A stretch of 64,000 nucleotides of DNA from JAEXZL01 sp049943125. Lineage in GTDB: Bacteria > Bacillota > Clostridia > Clostridiales > Clostridiaceae. Shown one piece after another: positions 34,018 to 43,010 of this stretch. The notes under the pieces were generated by a model. That model made no database searches. It had not been told where the DNA came from and saw nothing but the letters and a program-made list of their open reading frames with translations. The stretch is taken from positions 2,294,001 through 2,358,000 of the forward strand of contig NZ_CP188040.1 of NCBI RefSeq assembly GCF_049943125.1, in the 5' to 3' direction. Within the stretch, counting starts at the first letter, position 1; each line of letters starts with the position of its first letter. The position numbers were made by a program, and so were the translations under genes.

Positions 34018-34387
34018 AATATTTAGATTTTTACTTGTGGGAGGTACGGCCTTTCTTATAGACCTTTTTCTTCTGTATCTCTTTACGGAGATTATAGGAA
34101 TACATTATTTGATATCAGCAGCAATAGCTTTTATAGGCGCTCTAGCTTTTAATTATATTCTGAGCCTCAATTGGGTATTTAGAGGTGGAAAAGAGAAAGG
34201 CTTTAGTGGAGCGTTGATTTTTTTAGCTCTTAGCCTTATGGGACTTATTCTAAATCAGATGATCTTATATTTAACCGTAGAAGGGATAAATATAAATTAT
34301 CTATGGGCCAAGATTATAGCAGCCTTTATTGTCATGGTATATAATTTTATTACTAGAAAAATATTTATTGAAGGAAATACTGGCTAG
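33998..34387 (+). CDS. GtrA family membrane protein (putative lipid-linked sugar flippase)
   Basis: A 129-residue protein with four membrane helices (FRFLLVGGTAFLIDLFLLYLF; YLISAAIAFIGALAFNYILSLNWVF; LIFLALSLMGLILNQMILYL; LWAKIIAAFIVMVYNFITRKIFI). The FLLVGG...D motif at the start and FxxNRxWxF-like NYILSLNWVF are family signatures. GtrA proteins are thought to flip undecaprenyl-phosphate-linked sugars. It overlaps the GT2 gene, so the two are translationally coupled and probably act in sequence. A terminator follows at once. Confidence 0.92.
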   Translation: MKRLLSEIFRFLLVGGTAFLIDLFLLYLFTEIIGIHYLISAAIAFIGALAFNYILSLNWVFRGGKEKGFSGALIFLALSLMGLILNQMILYLTVEGININYLWAKIIAAFIVMVYNFITRKIFIEGNTG

Positions 34388-34415
34388 GTACATACTCTTT
34401 TGGAATGTACCTTTT
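34387..34415 (+). terminator. Intrinsic terminator of the DUF6020-GT2-gtrA operon
   Basis: AGGTACAT pairs with ATGTACCT, followed by TTTATT. Confidence 0.8.
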
Positions 34416-34482
34416 ATTCATTATTGAGCTAATTTCGCTTAATTTAGCAAATTTTGATACAATATTGCCTATAAATTTAAAA

Positions 34483-34505
34483 TATATAGTATACTATATA
34501 GTATA
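34483..34505. promoter_or_regulatory. Palindrome and tandem repeat at the fbp promoter
   Basis: TATATAGTATACTATATA (34483-34500) is a perfect 18-nt palindrome. TATATAGTATA recurs at 34495-34505, giving a 12-nt tandem period. It contains a TATACT -10-like hexamer, so a bound repressor would block transcription. Confidence 0.4.
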
Positions 34506-34535
34506 TTAATGAGTAATAAACAGGGGGAAAATATC

Positions 34536-36521
34536 GTGGATAGTAACGAGATAATGGAAGAGGAGATTATGAGGAATCTTAAATATCTTAAGCTATTGGC
34601 TGAGAGATATCCTACAATCAGTGATGCAAGCACTGAAATAATTAATTTGCAGGCAATACTTAATCTACCTAAGGGGACAGAACATTTTTTAACAGATATC
34701 CATGGGGAGTATGAAGCCTTTGTTCATGTTATGAAAAATGCTTCAGGAGTAGTGAAAAGGAAAATTGAGGACAGGTTCAGCAATATATTAAGCCAGGAAG
34801 AAATAAAAGCTCTTGCTACTTTAATATATTATCCTGAGCAGAAGCTTGACATAATCGAAAGAAATGAAGCTAATATAGAAGATTGGTACAAGATTACTTT
34901 ATATAGGCTCATAGAAATATGTAGATATTGCTCCACAAAATATACCAGGTCCAAGGTTAGGAAGGCTCTTCCTAAGGAATTCAGCTATATATTAGAAGAG
35001 CTGCTACATGAAAGCAGGGCCGTATACAATAAGCAGGACTACTATGATGAAATTATCAACTGTATAATCTCTATCAATCAGGCAAGGGAGTTTATCATAG
35101 CTCTATCTAATTTGATTCAGAGGCTTGTAGTAGATAGGCTTCATATCATAGGGGATATATACGATAGAGGGCCAGGAGCTCATATTATAATGGATAAGCT
35201 CATGACCCATCATTCTTTGGATATTCAGTGGGGAAATCATGACATTCTTTGGATGGGAGCAGCAGCAGGATCCAAGGTATGTATTGCTAATGCCATTAGA
35301 ATATGCTTAAGATATGGAAACATGGATACCTTAGAGGATGGCTATGGCATAAATTTGCTTCCTTTGGCAACGTTTTCCATGGAAACCTATGGGGATGATC
35401 CTTGCGAATGCTTTAAGCCAATTCCTGATATAAAGGATTGTTATAGCAATAAGGAAGAAAAGTTTATAGCAAGGATGCATAAGGCTATATCTATTATCCA
35501 ATTTAAGCTGGAAGGAGAGGTCATAAAAAGACGTCCTGAGTTTAATATGAATCACAGGCTTCTCTTAAATGATATGAACCTTGAAGAAGGAAGTATCACT
35601 GTGGAAGGAAAGGTATATCCTTTAAAGGATAAAAATTTCCCTACTATTGATATGAAAAATCCTTACGCCCTTACCCAGGAGGAGTATGATGTGATAGAAA
35701 AGCTACAGTATTCCTTCATTAATAGTGAGAAGCTTAGAAGCCACTGTGACTTCTTATTCTCTCGCGGAAGCATGTATTTAGCTTTTAATTCTAATCTTTT
35801 ATTCCATGCATGTATACCAATAGAAGAGGATGGAAGCTTTTCAGCCTTAAGGGTATATGATAAAGAGCTAAGAGGCAAGGCTCTTTTAGATGAGCTGGAG
35901 AGGGTAGGAAGAGAGGGATATTTTACAAAAAACAAGGAAAGAAAACGCTATGGACAGGATATTTTATGGTATCTTTGGACAGGAAAGCATTCTCCTCTTT
36001 TTGGAAAAAATAAAATGACTACCTTTGAAAGGTACTTTGTAGAGGATAAGGAAGCTCATAAGGAAAAGAAAAATGCTTATTACAAATATAGAGATAGCGA
36101 AGAGTTCTGTATAAGAGTATTAAAGGAATTTAATATAGATTCTCCTGATGCCCATATAATAAATGGACATATGCCTGTAGAAAGAAAAAAGGGAGAAAGT
36201 CCTATTAAGGCAGGGGGAAAACTATTAGTTATTGACGGAGGCTTCTCTAAGCCATATCAAAAGAAGACAGGCCTTGCTGGCTATACCTTAATATTTAATT
36301 CCTTTGGACTGCAGCTAGTTTCTCATCAGCCATTTAAATCTATGGAAGCGGCTATTAAAGAAGAAACAGATATAATATCTACCCGTATTGTATTAGAAAA
36401 AAATGTTGAGAGGAAGAGGGTAGGGGATACAGATGTTGGAGCTTTACTTAAGAATCAGATAAAGGATTTAATGGAGCTCTTATCTGCTTATCGCTCAGGT
36501 ATAATTAAAGAAAAACACTAA
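34536..36521 (+). CDS. fbp: Fructose-1,6-bisphosphatase, class III
   Basis: Gluconeogenic phosphatase turning fructose 1,6-bisphosphate into fructose 6-phosphate. Class III enzymes belong to the metallophosphoesterase fold and are typical of Firmicutes. The metal ligands are visible: DIHGEYEAF, GDIYDRGPG, GNHDILWMGAAAGS and INGHMPV. About 661 residues is usual. GTG 34536 is preferred because CAGGGGGA lies 7 nt upstream. ATG 34509 has no ribosome site and sits right next to the palindromic promoter region. Monocistronic. The preceding palindrome may be an operator for a carbon-state regulator. Confidence 0.95.
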   Translation: MDSNEIMEEEIMRNLKYLKLLAERYPTISDASTEIINLQAILNLPKGTEHFLTDIHGEYEAFVHVMKNASGVVKRKIEDRFSNILSQEEIKALATLIYYPEQKLDIIERNEANIEDWYKITLYRLIEICRYCSTKYTRSKVRKALPKEFSYILEELLHESRAVYNKQDYYDEIINCIISINQAREFIIALSNLIQRLVVDRLHIIGDIYDRGPGAHIIMDKLMTHHSLDIQWGNHDILWMGAAAGSKVCIANAIRICLRYGNMDTLEDGYGINLLPLATFSMETYGDDPCECFKPIPDIKDCYSNKEEKFIARMHKAISIIQFKLEGEVIKRRPEFNMNHRLLLNDMNLEEGSITVEGKVYPLKDKNFPTIDMKNPYALTQEEYDVIEKLQYSFINSEKLRSHCDFLFSRGSMYLAFNSNLLFHACIPIEEDGSFSALRVYDKELRGKALLDELERVGREGYFTKNKERKRYGQDILWYLWTGKHSPLFGKNKMTTFERYFVEDKEAHKEKKNAYYKYRDSEEFCIRVLKEFNIDSPDAHIINGHMPVERKKGESPIKAGGKLLVIDGGFSKPYQKKTGLAGYTLIFNSFGLQLVSHQPFKSMEAAIKEETDIISTRIVLEKNVERKRVGDTDVGALLKNQIKDLMELLSAYRSGIIKEKH

Positions 36522-36640
36522 AAATATTATTGGAAGTTTTTGTCATTGAATATACTGCTTGTTTTACATTAGAATGTAATTGTAAAGAATTATATTAAGT
36601 GTGAAATAAAACTACTTTGTAATAAAAGGGGGCAAAAGTT

Positions 36641-37138
36641 ATGAGTGGAAGAAAGGACTATATTTCTTGGGATGAATATTTTATGGGGATAGCTCTATTA
36701 TCAGCACAGAGAAGCAAAGACCCTAGAACGCAGGTGGGTGCTTGTATTGTTAATCAGAGAAACAAAATAGTAGGGGTTGGCTATAATGGTCTTCCTGTAG
36801 GCTGCTCCGATGATTCCTTTCCCTGGGAATGTGAAGGCGATTTCTTAGGCACTAAATATCCCTTTGTTTGCCATGCAGAGCTCAATGCAATCCTGAATAA
36901 TATTGGTATAGATCTAGAAGGCTGTAGAATATACACTGCCTTGTTTCCCTGTAATGAGTGTGCCAAAGCAATAATTCAATCAGGTATTAAAGAAGTGGTT
37001 TACCTTTCTGATAAGTATCACGATACAGATAATACTAAGGCTTCAAGGTTGATGCTGGAAACGGCAGGAATAACCATGAGAAGGCTTGTTCACAATATAT
37101 CTAATCTGGAGATATCCTTTGAAGAAAAAAATATTTAA
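36641..37138 (+). CDS. dCMP deaminase family protein (ComEB-like)
   Basis: Zinc-dependent deaminase of 165 residues, converting dCMP to dUMP for thymidylate supply. Zinc ligands: His-Ala-Glu in FVCHAELNAILN and the two Cys in FPCNECAKAI. The N-terminus ISWDEYFMGIALLSAQRSKDPRTQVGACIVN is typical of ComEB/dCMP deaminases, as is GVGYNGLPVGCSDDSFPW. A GGGGGC ribosome site is present. It stands alone between fbp and glyS with a terminator. Exact substrate range (dCMP versus other cytidines) is inferred from family. Confidence 0.92.
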   Translation: MSGRKDYISWDEYFMGIALLSAQRSKDPRTQVGACIVNQRNKIVGVGYNGLPVGCSDDSFPWECEGDFLGTKYPFVCHAELNAILNNIGIDLEGCRIYTALFPCNECAKAIIQSGIKEVVYLSDKYHDTDNTKASRLMLETAGITMRRLVHNISNLEISFEEKNI

Positions 37139-37143
37139 TCTAC

Positions 37144-37175
37144 TCCCTGCTTCATTTTTAATGAAGCAGGGCTTT
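37144..37175 (+). terminator. Intrinsic terminator of the deaminase gene
   Basis: CCCTGCTTCAT/ATGAAGCAGGG stem followed by a T-rich tail. Confidence 0.9.
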
Positions 37176-37294
37176 AATATTTTTAGTATGATTCAAAATA
37201 GCCTTTGGTTACTCTAGAGTAAATTATTACTTATTTCTAGTAAATTATATTGACAGGAAAGATTATTTTGATAGAATTAGTAGTATAAATTAAT

Positions 37295-37470
37295 AGGTGC
37301 GATGAGAAAGAAGAGTAGGTTTAAAGCTTTTATAGAGAGATGATGTTTGGTGCGAGTCATTAAAGGTTTAAACTGAAGGGAGCTTTTGAGCATAGTATTT
37401 TAAGAGCTGAGCTTTTGCTAAGAAGGGTGGAACCGCGGAAATTTTCGTCCCTTTAAGGTAAGGCTTTTTA
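37295..37470 (+). ncRNA. T-box riboswitch (glycine) upstream of glyS
   Basis: Leader RNA sensing uncharged tRNA-Gly. The conserved T-box sequence AGGGTGGAACCGCGG is at 37424-37438, followed by CGTCCCTT, which pairs with AAGGG to form the antiterminator, and then a T-rich stretch. Stem I elements GATGAGAAAGAAGAGTA and AGAGAGATGATG...GGTG are visible from 37299. In TGAAGGGAGC the triplet GGG (37378-37380), a Gly codon, is the best specifier candidate, but this was placed by eye. Confidence 0.93.
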
Positions 37471-37512
37471 TTTTTGTATTGATTATATTATTAAAAACAA
37501 GGAGGAATATAC

Positions 37513-38904
37513 ATGGCAGTGGAAAAAACTATGGAAAAGATAGTTGCGTTATGTAAGAATAGAGGATATGTATTTCCAGGCTCAGATATCTATGGAGGTC
37601 TTGCTAATTCATGGGATTATGGTCCTTTAGGTGTTGAATTTAAAAATAATATTAAAAAGGCTTGGTGGAAAAAGTTCATCCAGGAAAGCCCATATAATGT
37701 TGGTGTAGACTGTGCTATCCTCATGAATAATGAGGTTTGGGTAGCCTCAGGTCATGTAGGTGGCTTCTCAGATCCTCTAATGGACTGTAAGGAATGTAAG
37801 GCTAGATTTAGGGCTGATAAGCTTGTAGAGGATCATATGACAGAACAGGGAGCAGAGGTTGCTAGTGCTGATGGCTGGAGCAACGAAGAGCTCAAGAGCT
37901 ATATTGAGGACCATGATATTCATTGTCCTAAATGTGGTAAGAAGAATTTTACTGATATAAGAAAATTTAATCTTATGTTTAAGACCTTCCAGGGAGTTAC
38001 AGAGGATGCAAAATCAGAGCTTTATTTAAGACCAGAGACTGCTCAAGGTATCTTTGTTAACTTTAAGAATGTCCAAAGAACCTCCAGAAAAAAAGTTCCC
38101 TTTGGTATAGGTCAGATAGGAAAATCCTTCAGAAATGAAATAACTCCAGGTAATTTTACCTTCAGAACAAGAGAGTTTGAGCAGATGGAGCTTGAATTTT
38201 TCTGCAAGCCAGGAACAGATTTAGAATGGTTTAGCTATTGGAAGGATTACTGCGTTAATTTCTTACTAAGCTTAAAGATGAATAAGGATAGCTTAAGGAT
38301 AAGAGATCATAGTCAGGAGGAGCTTTCCTTCTATTCTAATGCTACCTCAGATATAGAATTCCTATTCCCATTTGGTTGGGGAGAGCTTTGGGGTATAGCC
38401 GATAGAACTGATTATGACCTGAAAAAGCATTCTGAGCATTCAGGTACAGATATGAACTATCTAGATCCAGTAACTAACGAAAAGTATATACCTTACTGCA
38501 TAGAGCCTTCCCTTGGTGCTGACAGAGTTGCTTTAGCCTTCTTGTGCGATGCTTATGACGAAGAGGAGCTAGATGGAGGAGATGTTAGAACAGTTATGCA
38601 CCTACATCCAGCATTGGCTCCATACAAGGCTGCTGTTCTGCCTCTTTCTAAGAAGCTTTCAGATAAAGCCTTAGATGTATTTAATAACCTTAGTAAAAGC
38701 TTTAATGTAGAATATGATGAAGCAGGCTCTATAGGTAAGAGATATAGAAGACAGGATGAGATAGGTACACCATTCTGCATAACTATAGATTTTGATACTC
38801 TAGAGGATGAAACAGTAACTGTTAGACACAGGGATTCTATGGAGCAGATAAGAATTAAGATTGAGGAATTAGAAGGATATATAGCAGATAGTCTTAAATT
38901 TTAA
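37513..38904 (+). CDS. glyS: Glycyl-tRNA synthetase, dimeric (alpha2) type
   Basis: Class II synthetase charging tRNA-Gly; 463 residues, the single-chain type used by many clostridia. VFPGSDIYGGLANSWDYGPLG marks the N-terminus. The zinc-like insertion has CKECKARF and CPKCGKKNF. Motif 2 is seen as FRNEITPGNFTFRTREFEQMELEFF and motif 3 near GADRVALAFL. The C-terminal anticodon-binding domain runs from ~370. AAGGAGG precedes the ATG. It is controlled by the T-box leader just upstream and read alone. Confidence 0.97.
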   Translation: MAVEKTMEKIVALCKNRGYVFPGSDIYGGLANSWDYGPLGVEFKNNIKKAWWKKFIQESPYNVGVDCAILMNNEVWVASGHVGGFSDPLMDCKECKARFRADKLVEDHMTEQGAEVASADGWSNEELKSYIEDHDIHCPKCGKKNFTDIRKFNLMFKTFQGVTEDAKSELYLRPETAQGIFVNFKNVQRTSRKKVPFGIGQIGKSFRNEITPGNFTFRTREFEQMELEFFCKPGTDLEWFSYWKDYCVNFLLSLKMNKDSLRIRDHSQEELSFYSNATSDIEFLFPFGWGELWGIADRTDYDLKKHSEHSGTDMNYLDPVTNEKYIPYCIEPSLGADRVALAFLCDAYDEEELDGGDVRTVMHLHPALAPYKAAVLPLSKKLSDKALDVFNNLSKSFNVEYDEAGSIGKRYRRQDEIGTPFCITIDFDTLEDETVTVRHRDSMEQIRIKIEELEGYIADSLKF

Positions 38905-38974
38905 AATAAAATGTTCAAAACTTATATGGAACTTTTATGATATAATTTAACTATTAAACATAGGAGGTTAAAGT

Positions 38975-39577
38975 ATGTGGCTTGTTTATATAATGGTGCT
39001 GCTGTCATTTTTAATTGGCTCATTTCCTTCCGGCTATATAATCGTAAAAAAGTACCATGGCTTTGATATTCGAACTAAGGGTAGTGGTAATATAGGCTCT
39101 ACCAATGTAAAGAGAGTAGCGGGGTCTAAGGCTGCAACTATAACTCAAGTAATAGATATTAGCAAGGGTATTATCCCGATGATTATTGCTATAGTTATCT
39201 GTTTAAATAATAAGCTACCTATAGATATATACTCTTTTTTGTCCTTAGTAGCCATTGCAGCAGTATTAGGCCATAACTATACACCCTTTTTAGGCTTTAG
39301 GGGAGGTAAGGGAGTTAATACTACTCTGGGAGCATTTATATTTATAGCTCCTATACCTGTATTCCTTGGAATAATGGTTCATACTCTCTTGAAGAAGGCT
39401 ATTCCTGTTGTTGCTGTAAGGTCTATTCTTTTAGGAGTAACTATTGCTTTAGCTGCGATATTATTATCGTTACCAAGTCCTGTGATTTATGCCTGCATAG
39501 CTTCTGCATTGATAATGACAATAAGGCATAAAAAGAATATAAAAGAGCTATTAGAAGAGAGAAAAAATAAAAAATAG
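38975..39577 (+). CDS. plsY: Glycerol-3-phosphate acyltransferase PlsY
   Basis: Membrane enzyme that transfers the acyl group from acyl-phosphate to glycerol-3-phosphate, the first step of phospholipid synthesis. A 200-residue protein with five or more helices. The three conserved loops are present: SFPSGYIIVKKYHGFDIRTKGSGNIGSTNVKR, GHNYTPFLGFRGGKGVNTTLG, and the C-terminal RHKKNIKEL. AGGAGG precedes the ATG. It sits 70 nt after glyS, probably with its own promoter, and ends at a terminator facing sodA. Confidence 0.96.
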   Translation: MWLVYIMVLLSFLIGSFPSGYIIVKKYHGFDIRTKGSGNIGSTNVKRVAGSKAATITQVIDISKGIIPMIIAIVICLNNKLPIDIYSFLSLVAIAAVLGHNYTPFLGFRGGKGVNTTLGAFIFIAPIPVFLGIMVHTLLKKAIPVVAVRSILLGVTIALAAILLSLPSPVIYACIASALIMTIRHKKNIKELLEERKNKK

Positions 39578-39602
39578 CTGTTAAAATATTTAAGATATAA
39601 AC

Positions 39603-39633
39603 AAAGGCTATAGAGCAGTGCTCTATAGCCTTT
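39603..39633. terminator. Bidirectional terminator between plsY and sodA
   Basis: AAAGGCTATAGAGC pairs perfectly with GCTCTATAGCCTTT. Confidence 0.9.
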
Positions 39634-39654
39634 AACTTATTTATTAAGGGAGAA

Positions 39655-40272
39655 TTATTTGCTTACAGCTTCCTGATAAAGTCTTTCAACTTCAGACCAA
39701 TTTACAACATTCCAGAAGCTTGAAATATATTCTGGTCTCTTGTTTTGATATTTGAGGTAATATGCATGTTCCCAAACATCTAAGCCTAATATTGGAATGA
39801 ATCCTTCTGATATAGGATTGTTTTGGTTAGGTGTCGACATAATCTCTACTTCCTTGTTAGGAGTAACTACTAGCCATGCCCATCCGCTACCGAATCTAGT
39901 AGCTGCGGATTTTTCGAATACTTCCTTGAATTTCTCGAAGCTTCCAAATTTATTGTTGATTGCTTCTGCAACCTTTCCTGTAGGAGTGCCTCCTGCATTT
40001 GGAGCAAGCATATTCCAGAATAAGCTGTGGTTATAGTGACCTCCACCGTTATTTACAACTGCTAATCTTATATCTTCTGGTAGAGAATCAAGATTTGTGA
40101 GTAATTCAACTACATCCTTTGAAGCATGCTCTGGATATTTTTCTAGAGCTGCATTTAAATTATTAACATAAGCTTGATGATGCTTTGAATGATGGATTGT
40201 CATTGTAAGTCCATCTATATATGGCTCCAAAGCATTATAATCATATTTTAATTCTGGTAATACATGTGTCAT
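39655..40272 (-). CDS. sodA: Superoxide dismutase, Fe/Mn type
   Basis: Converts superoxide to hydrogen peroxide and oxygen in the cytoplasm. About 205 residues. Metal ligands: the first His in TMTIHHSKHHQAYVNNLN, a second in NHSLFWNML, and Asp and His in LDVWEHAYYLKYQNKR. Mn-type features such as GSGWAWLVV are present, but metal choice is not certain. The start MTHVLPELKYDY is chosen because TGGAGG lies before it; an ATG seven codons earlier overlaps that site. A Fur/PerR-like box and a leader hairpin lie upstream, fitting control by iron or peroxide. Confidence 0.95.
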   Translation of the reverse strand: MTHVLPELKYDYNALEPYIDGLTMTIHHSKHHQAYVNNLNAALEKYPEHASKDVVELLTNLDSLPEDIRLAVVNNGGGHYNHSLFWNMLAPNAGGTPTGKVAEAINNKFGSFEKFKEVFEKSAATRFGSGWAWLVVTPNKEVEIMSTPNQNNPISEGFIPILGLDVWEHAYYLKYQNKRPEYISSFWNVVNWSEVERLYQEAVSK

Positions 40273-40337
40273 TATTAAAAAACCTCCATTCAATCTCGAA
40301 AAATTTTGAATATTATATGTGTGAATTAACCATGGTA

Positions 40338-40377
40338 AAGAGATAAGCTTTATTTGTATAAGCTTAGTATATCTCTT
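40338..40377 (-). other. Hairpin in the sodA leader
   Basis: AAGAGATA-AGCTT pairs with AAGCT-TATCTCTT across a short loop, about 65 nt upstream of the sodA start. Confidence 0.4.
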
Positions 40378-40403
40378 AATCGTTAAGTTTATTATAAGTT
40401 AAT

Positions 40404-40418
40404 TGAAAATAATAATCA
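40404..40418. promoter_or_regulatory. Candidate Fur/PerR box upstream of sodA
   Basis: TGAAAATAATAATCA matches the 7-1-7 Fur-family box TGATAATNATTATCA at 12 of 14 positions, with symmetric mismatches. The 348-nt gap 40294-40641 otherwise shows only the leader hairpin. Confidence 0.4.
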
Positions 40419-40641
40419 ATATTATATACTGTGGGATAATATTAACTATCTGTAAATTTAGCCTTGGAGCTCTATAATAGTTTGAAATCCCATTGTGGGG
40501 TATTTATAATTATAATAGTATCTATGATAATAAGTAATATTTACTATAATAATTAGTTGACCACAATCTATTCTTTAAGTAATAAGAATAGATGCTGCAT
40601 GCTGCTGTATTACAAAGGAACTGACTAAGAGGAGGATGGAG

Positions 40642-41559
40642 ATGTTTATAGACCTAAACTTAAGGCTTGAAGACACTGTAAGAAAGAAGAGAGAGTGTGA
40701 AAGACTCATGGCTAAGCTTAGGGATATAGAAGAGAGGATAAGTAGAAGCAGAGATGTACTGCAGACTCTCGATATTCAAGAAGTAAAAGATGAGGATCAA
40801 ATAGAGCATTTGAGAAGACTATCAATAAGTTCACTTATTTATACTCTTTTATTTTCAGAGGAAGGGCAATTAACCAGGGCGGAGATAGAATATATTAAAA
40901 TAAAATGTAAAATGGAAGAGAAAAAGGAAGAGCTGCTCCTTTTAGAAAAGGAAAGCCATGGTTTAAAAACTCATTTAGCTGGCTTCGAAGGAGTATATAA
41001 CGACTATGAAGAGCTCATGAGGGAGAAGAAAGCTTTTACTACTAAGGGTAAGGTTCATGTTAATAGTGAAATATTGAGATTATCTGAGGAGCTAGCTTTA
41101 AGCTTGTGCTTAATAAAAGAAACTAAAGAACTATTAATGGAGATAAAGCATCTAACAATTCCTTTAGAGAGCTTTGTTGAAGCCATCGAGAGCATTGATA
41201 AGCTTGATAGCCTGAAAACTGAAAGAGAAAGATTAGTTCCTATAAAAGAGCTTAGAAATTCTTCCCTGCTGCTTAAAATTAGCTTAGGTACAATGGTTAG
41301 AGATTTAAAGGATATTTCCCATAAAGGAAGAGGAAGGATTAATCCTGATATATTTTTAGAGTTGGCAGACTTCTTTACAGAAAACTCTTTTGTAGATTTT
41401 TATGAAAAAGGACAAATAAGTACTACCATTGAAAAAAGCAAAAGCTTTAAAAAAGAGCTGGAGAAAATGCAGGGAGCTTTAGAAAAGAAGCTTATAAAAG
41501 AAGACGAGAACTTAGACGATATAAAAAGAAGTAGAATATCATATATTGAGGCTCTATAA
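40642..41559 (+). CDS. Hypothetical coiled-coil protein
   Basis: Unrecognised protein of about 305 residues, strongly charged and almost wholly helical. Heptad-like stretches cover ~5-45 (LRLEDTVRKKRECERLMAKLRDIEERI), ~85-135 (KCKMEEKKEELLLLEKESHGL) and the C-terminus (~265-300). There is no signal peptide and no membrane segment. ATG 40642 is preferred because AAGAGGAGG ends 6 nt before it; another ATG 6 nt upstream overlaps that site. It is a single-gene unit ending at a terminator. It could be a structural or adaptor protein. No function is assigned. Confidence 0.7.
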   Translation: MFIDLNLRLEDTVRKKRECERLMAKLRDIEERISRSRDVLQTLDIQEVKDEDQIEHLRRLSISSLIYTLLFSEEGQLTRAEIEYIKIKCKMEEKKEELLLLEKESHGLKTHLAGFEGVYNDYEELMREKKAFTTKGKVHVNSEILRLSEELALSLCLIKETKELLMEIKHLTIPLESFVEAIESIDKLDSLKTERERLVPIKELRNSSLLLKISLGTMVRDLKDISHKGRGRINPDIFLELADFFTENSFVDFYEKGQISTTIEKSKSFKKELEKMQGALEKKLIKEDENLDDIKRSRISYIEAL

Positions 41560-41587
41560 GCAGGAGATAAATTGAGCCCAAAATATA

Positions 41588-41622
41588 AAAAAAGTGGACG
41601 TGGAAAACCATATCCACTTTTT
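41588..41622. terminator. Bidirectional terminator between coiled-coil and patB genes
   Basis: AAAAAGTGGA pairs with TCCACTTTTT, T-rich on both strands. Confidence 0.85.
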
Positions 41623-41669
41623 CTATTAAGATTCTAAGAATATTTTTGTATATAAATGGAATAGCTCTA

Positions 41670-42857
41670 TTATTCTTGAAAAGCCAAGGTTATTCTGGTG
41701 AGAGCCTCCTTAAGTATTGTTTTAGGACAAGCTATATTCATTCTTTGGAAGCCGTAGCCCAGTTTCCCAAACATATAGCCGTCATTCAATGCTACCTTAG
41801 CTTTCTTTAGAAGTCTCTCGTTTATTTCTTCTCTATTTAGCCCAGTCCCACGGAAATCTAGCCAGAGAAGATAGGTTCCTTGTGGGGGGATGACTTTTAC
41901 TGAGGGAAGATTTTCCTTTATAAAACCCATGGTAAATTTAACGTTATCCTCAAGATATGAAAGCAGTGCTTCAAGCCAAGGCTCTCCGTAATTATAAGCA
42001 GCCTGTACACCAACAATACTTAAAGGGGTGGGGCCCTGAAGATGAAGCTTATCTAGATATTCAGCAAGTTTTTTTCTAAGCTCAGGATTCTTTATTATTA
42101 TGTTTGAGCATTGTAATCCTGCAAGGTTAAAGGTTTTAGTAGGTGCGCTGCAGGTAATGCATATATCAGAAAACTCCTCAGAAATAGAAGCAAAGGGTAT
42201 ATGCTTATAGTTTTTATATATTAAATCTCCATGGATCTCATCAGCAATAACTATTATTCCATGCTTTAAACAGAGCTCTCCTAAGGCGATAAGCTCACTT
42301 TTAGACCATACTCTCCCTACAGGGTTGTGGGGATTGCATAAAATTAAAACCTTTGTTTTATCATCAATTAATCCTTGAAGCTCTTCTAAATTCATCTCAT
42401 AAGAATCATCTTTAAAGGAAAGCTCATTTATAACTGGGATTCTTTCATTAATTTCGATTCCGTGCTTAAAGGGGTGATAAACGGGCTCCTGTATTATGAT
42501 TTTATCTCCTTTTTCTGTAAGGCACTGTATAAGCCAGTTTATAGCTGGAACAACCCCTGGAGAGTGAAATATCCAGTCCTTTTCAATTTCGTAACCATAG
42601 CGTCTTTTATTCCAGCTAATTATTGCATTATAATAATCATCGCTGATTGCTGTATAGCCATATATAGGATGCTTGGCCCTTTCTGTAATGGCCGCAGTAA
42701 CCTCCTTAGGGGAGGGGAAATCCATATCTGCCACCCATAATGGGAGTAAATCCTTTTCACCATAAATATTTTCTAGTAGGTCCCATTTAATAGAGGAGGT
42801 ATTTATTCTGTCAATAATCCTATCAAAGTCAAACTTGTTTTCATCCTTAATGCACAT
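41670..42857 (-). CDS. patB: PatB/MalY-type PLP-dependent cystathionine beta-lyase
   Basis: Fold-type I PLP enzyme of about 395 residues, cleaving C-S bonds of cystathionine or cysteine; some homologues act as aminotransferases. The family signature LLPLWVADMDFPSPKEVTAAI is near residue 35. The PLP Lys lies in CSAPTKTFNLAGLQCSN, with Asp in ADEIHGDLIY and the aromatic PVYHPF loop. The start MCIKDENKF is chosen because AAGGACGGTG precedes it; an ATG ten codons upstream has no ribosome site. It is divergent from murD. It probably provides homocysteine or sulfide in methionine metabolism. Confidence 0.9.
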   Translation of the reverse strand: MCIKDENKFDFDRIIDRINTSSIKWDLLENIYGEKDLLPLWVADMDFPSPKEVTAAITERAKHPIYGYTAISDDYYNAIISWNKRRYGYEIEKDWIFHSPGVVPAINWLIQCLTEKGDKIIIQEPVYHPFKHGIEINERIPVINELSFKDDSYEMNLEELQGLIDDKTKVLILCNPHNPVGRVWSKSELIALGELCLKHGIIVIADEIHGDLIYKNYKHIPFASISEEFSDICITCSAPTKTFNLAGLQCSNIIIKNPELRKKLAEYLDKLHLQGPTPLSIVGVQAAYNYGEPWLEALLSYLEDNVKFTMGFIKENLPSVKVIPPQGTYLLWLDFRGTGLNREEINERLLKKAKVALNDGYMFGKLGYGFQRMNIACPKTILKEALTRITLAFQE

Positions 42858-43010
42858 TTTTCTATCACCGTCCTTAAAAGCTATCATTCTATAGAATAAT
42901 TATACCTTATCTATTGGTAGAATAATAAGCAGTCAAATGTTATAATTATCGAAGAACAGGAAAATATGATTAATATAAGAGTTTTTCTTTTGTATTTGGA
43001 GGTTCTTTTG

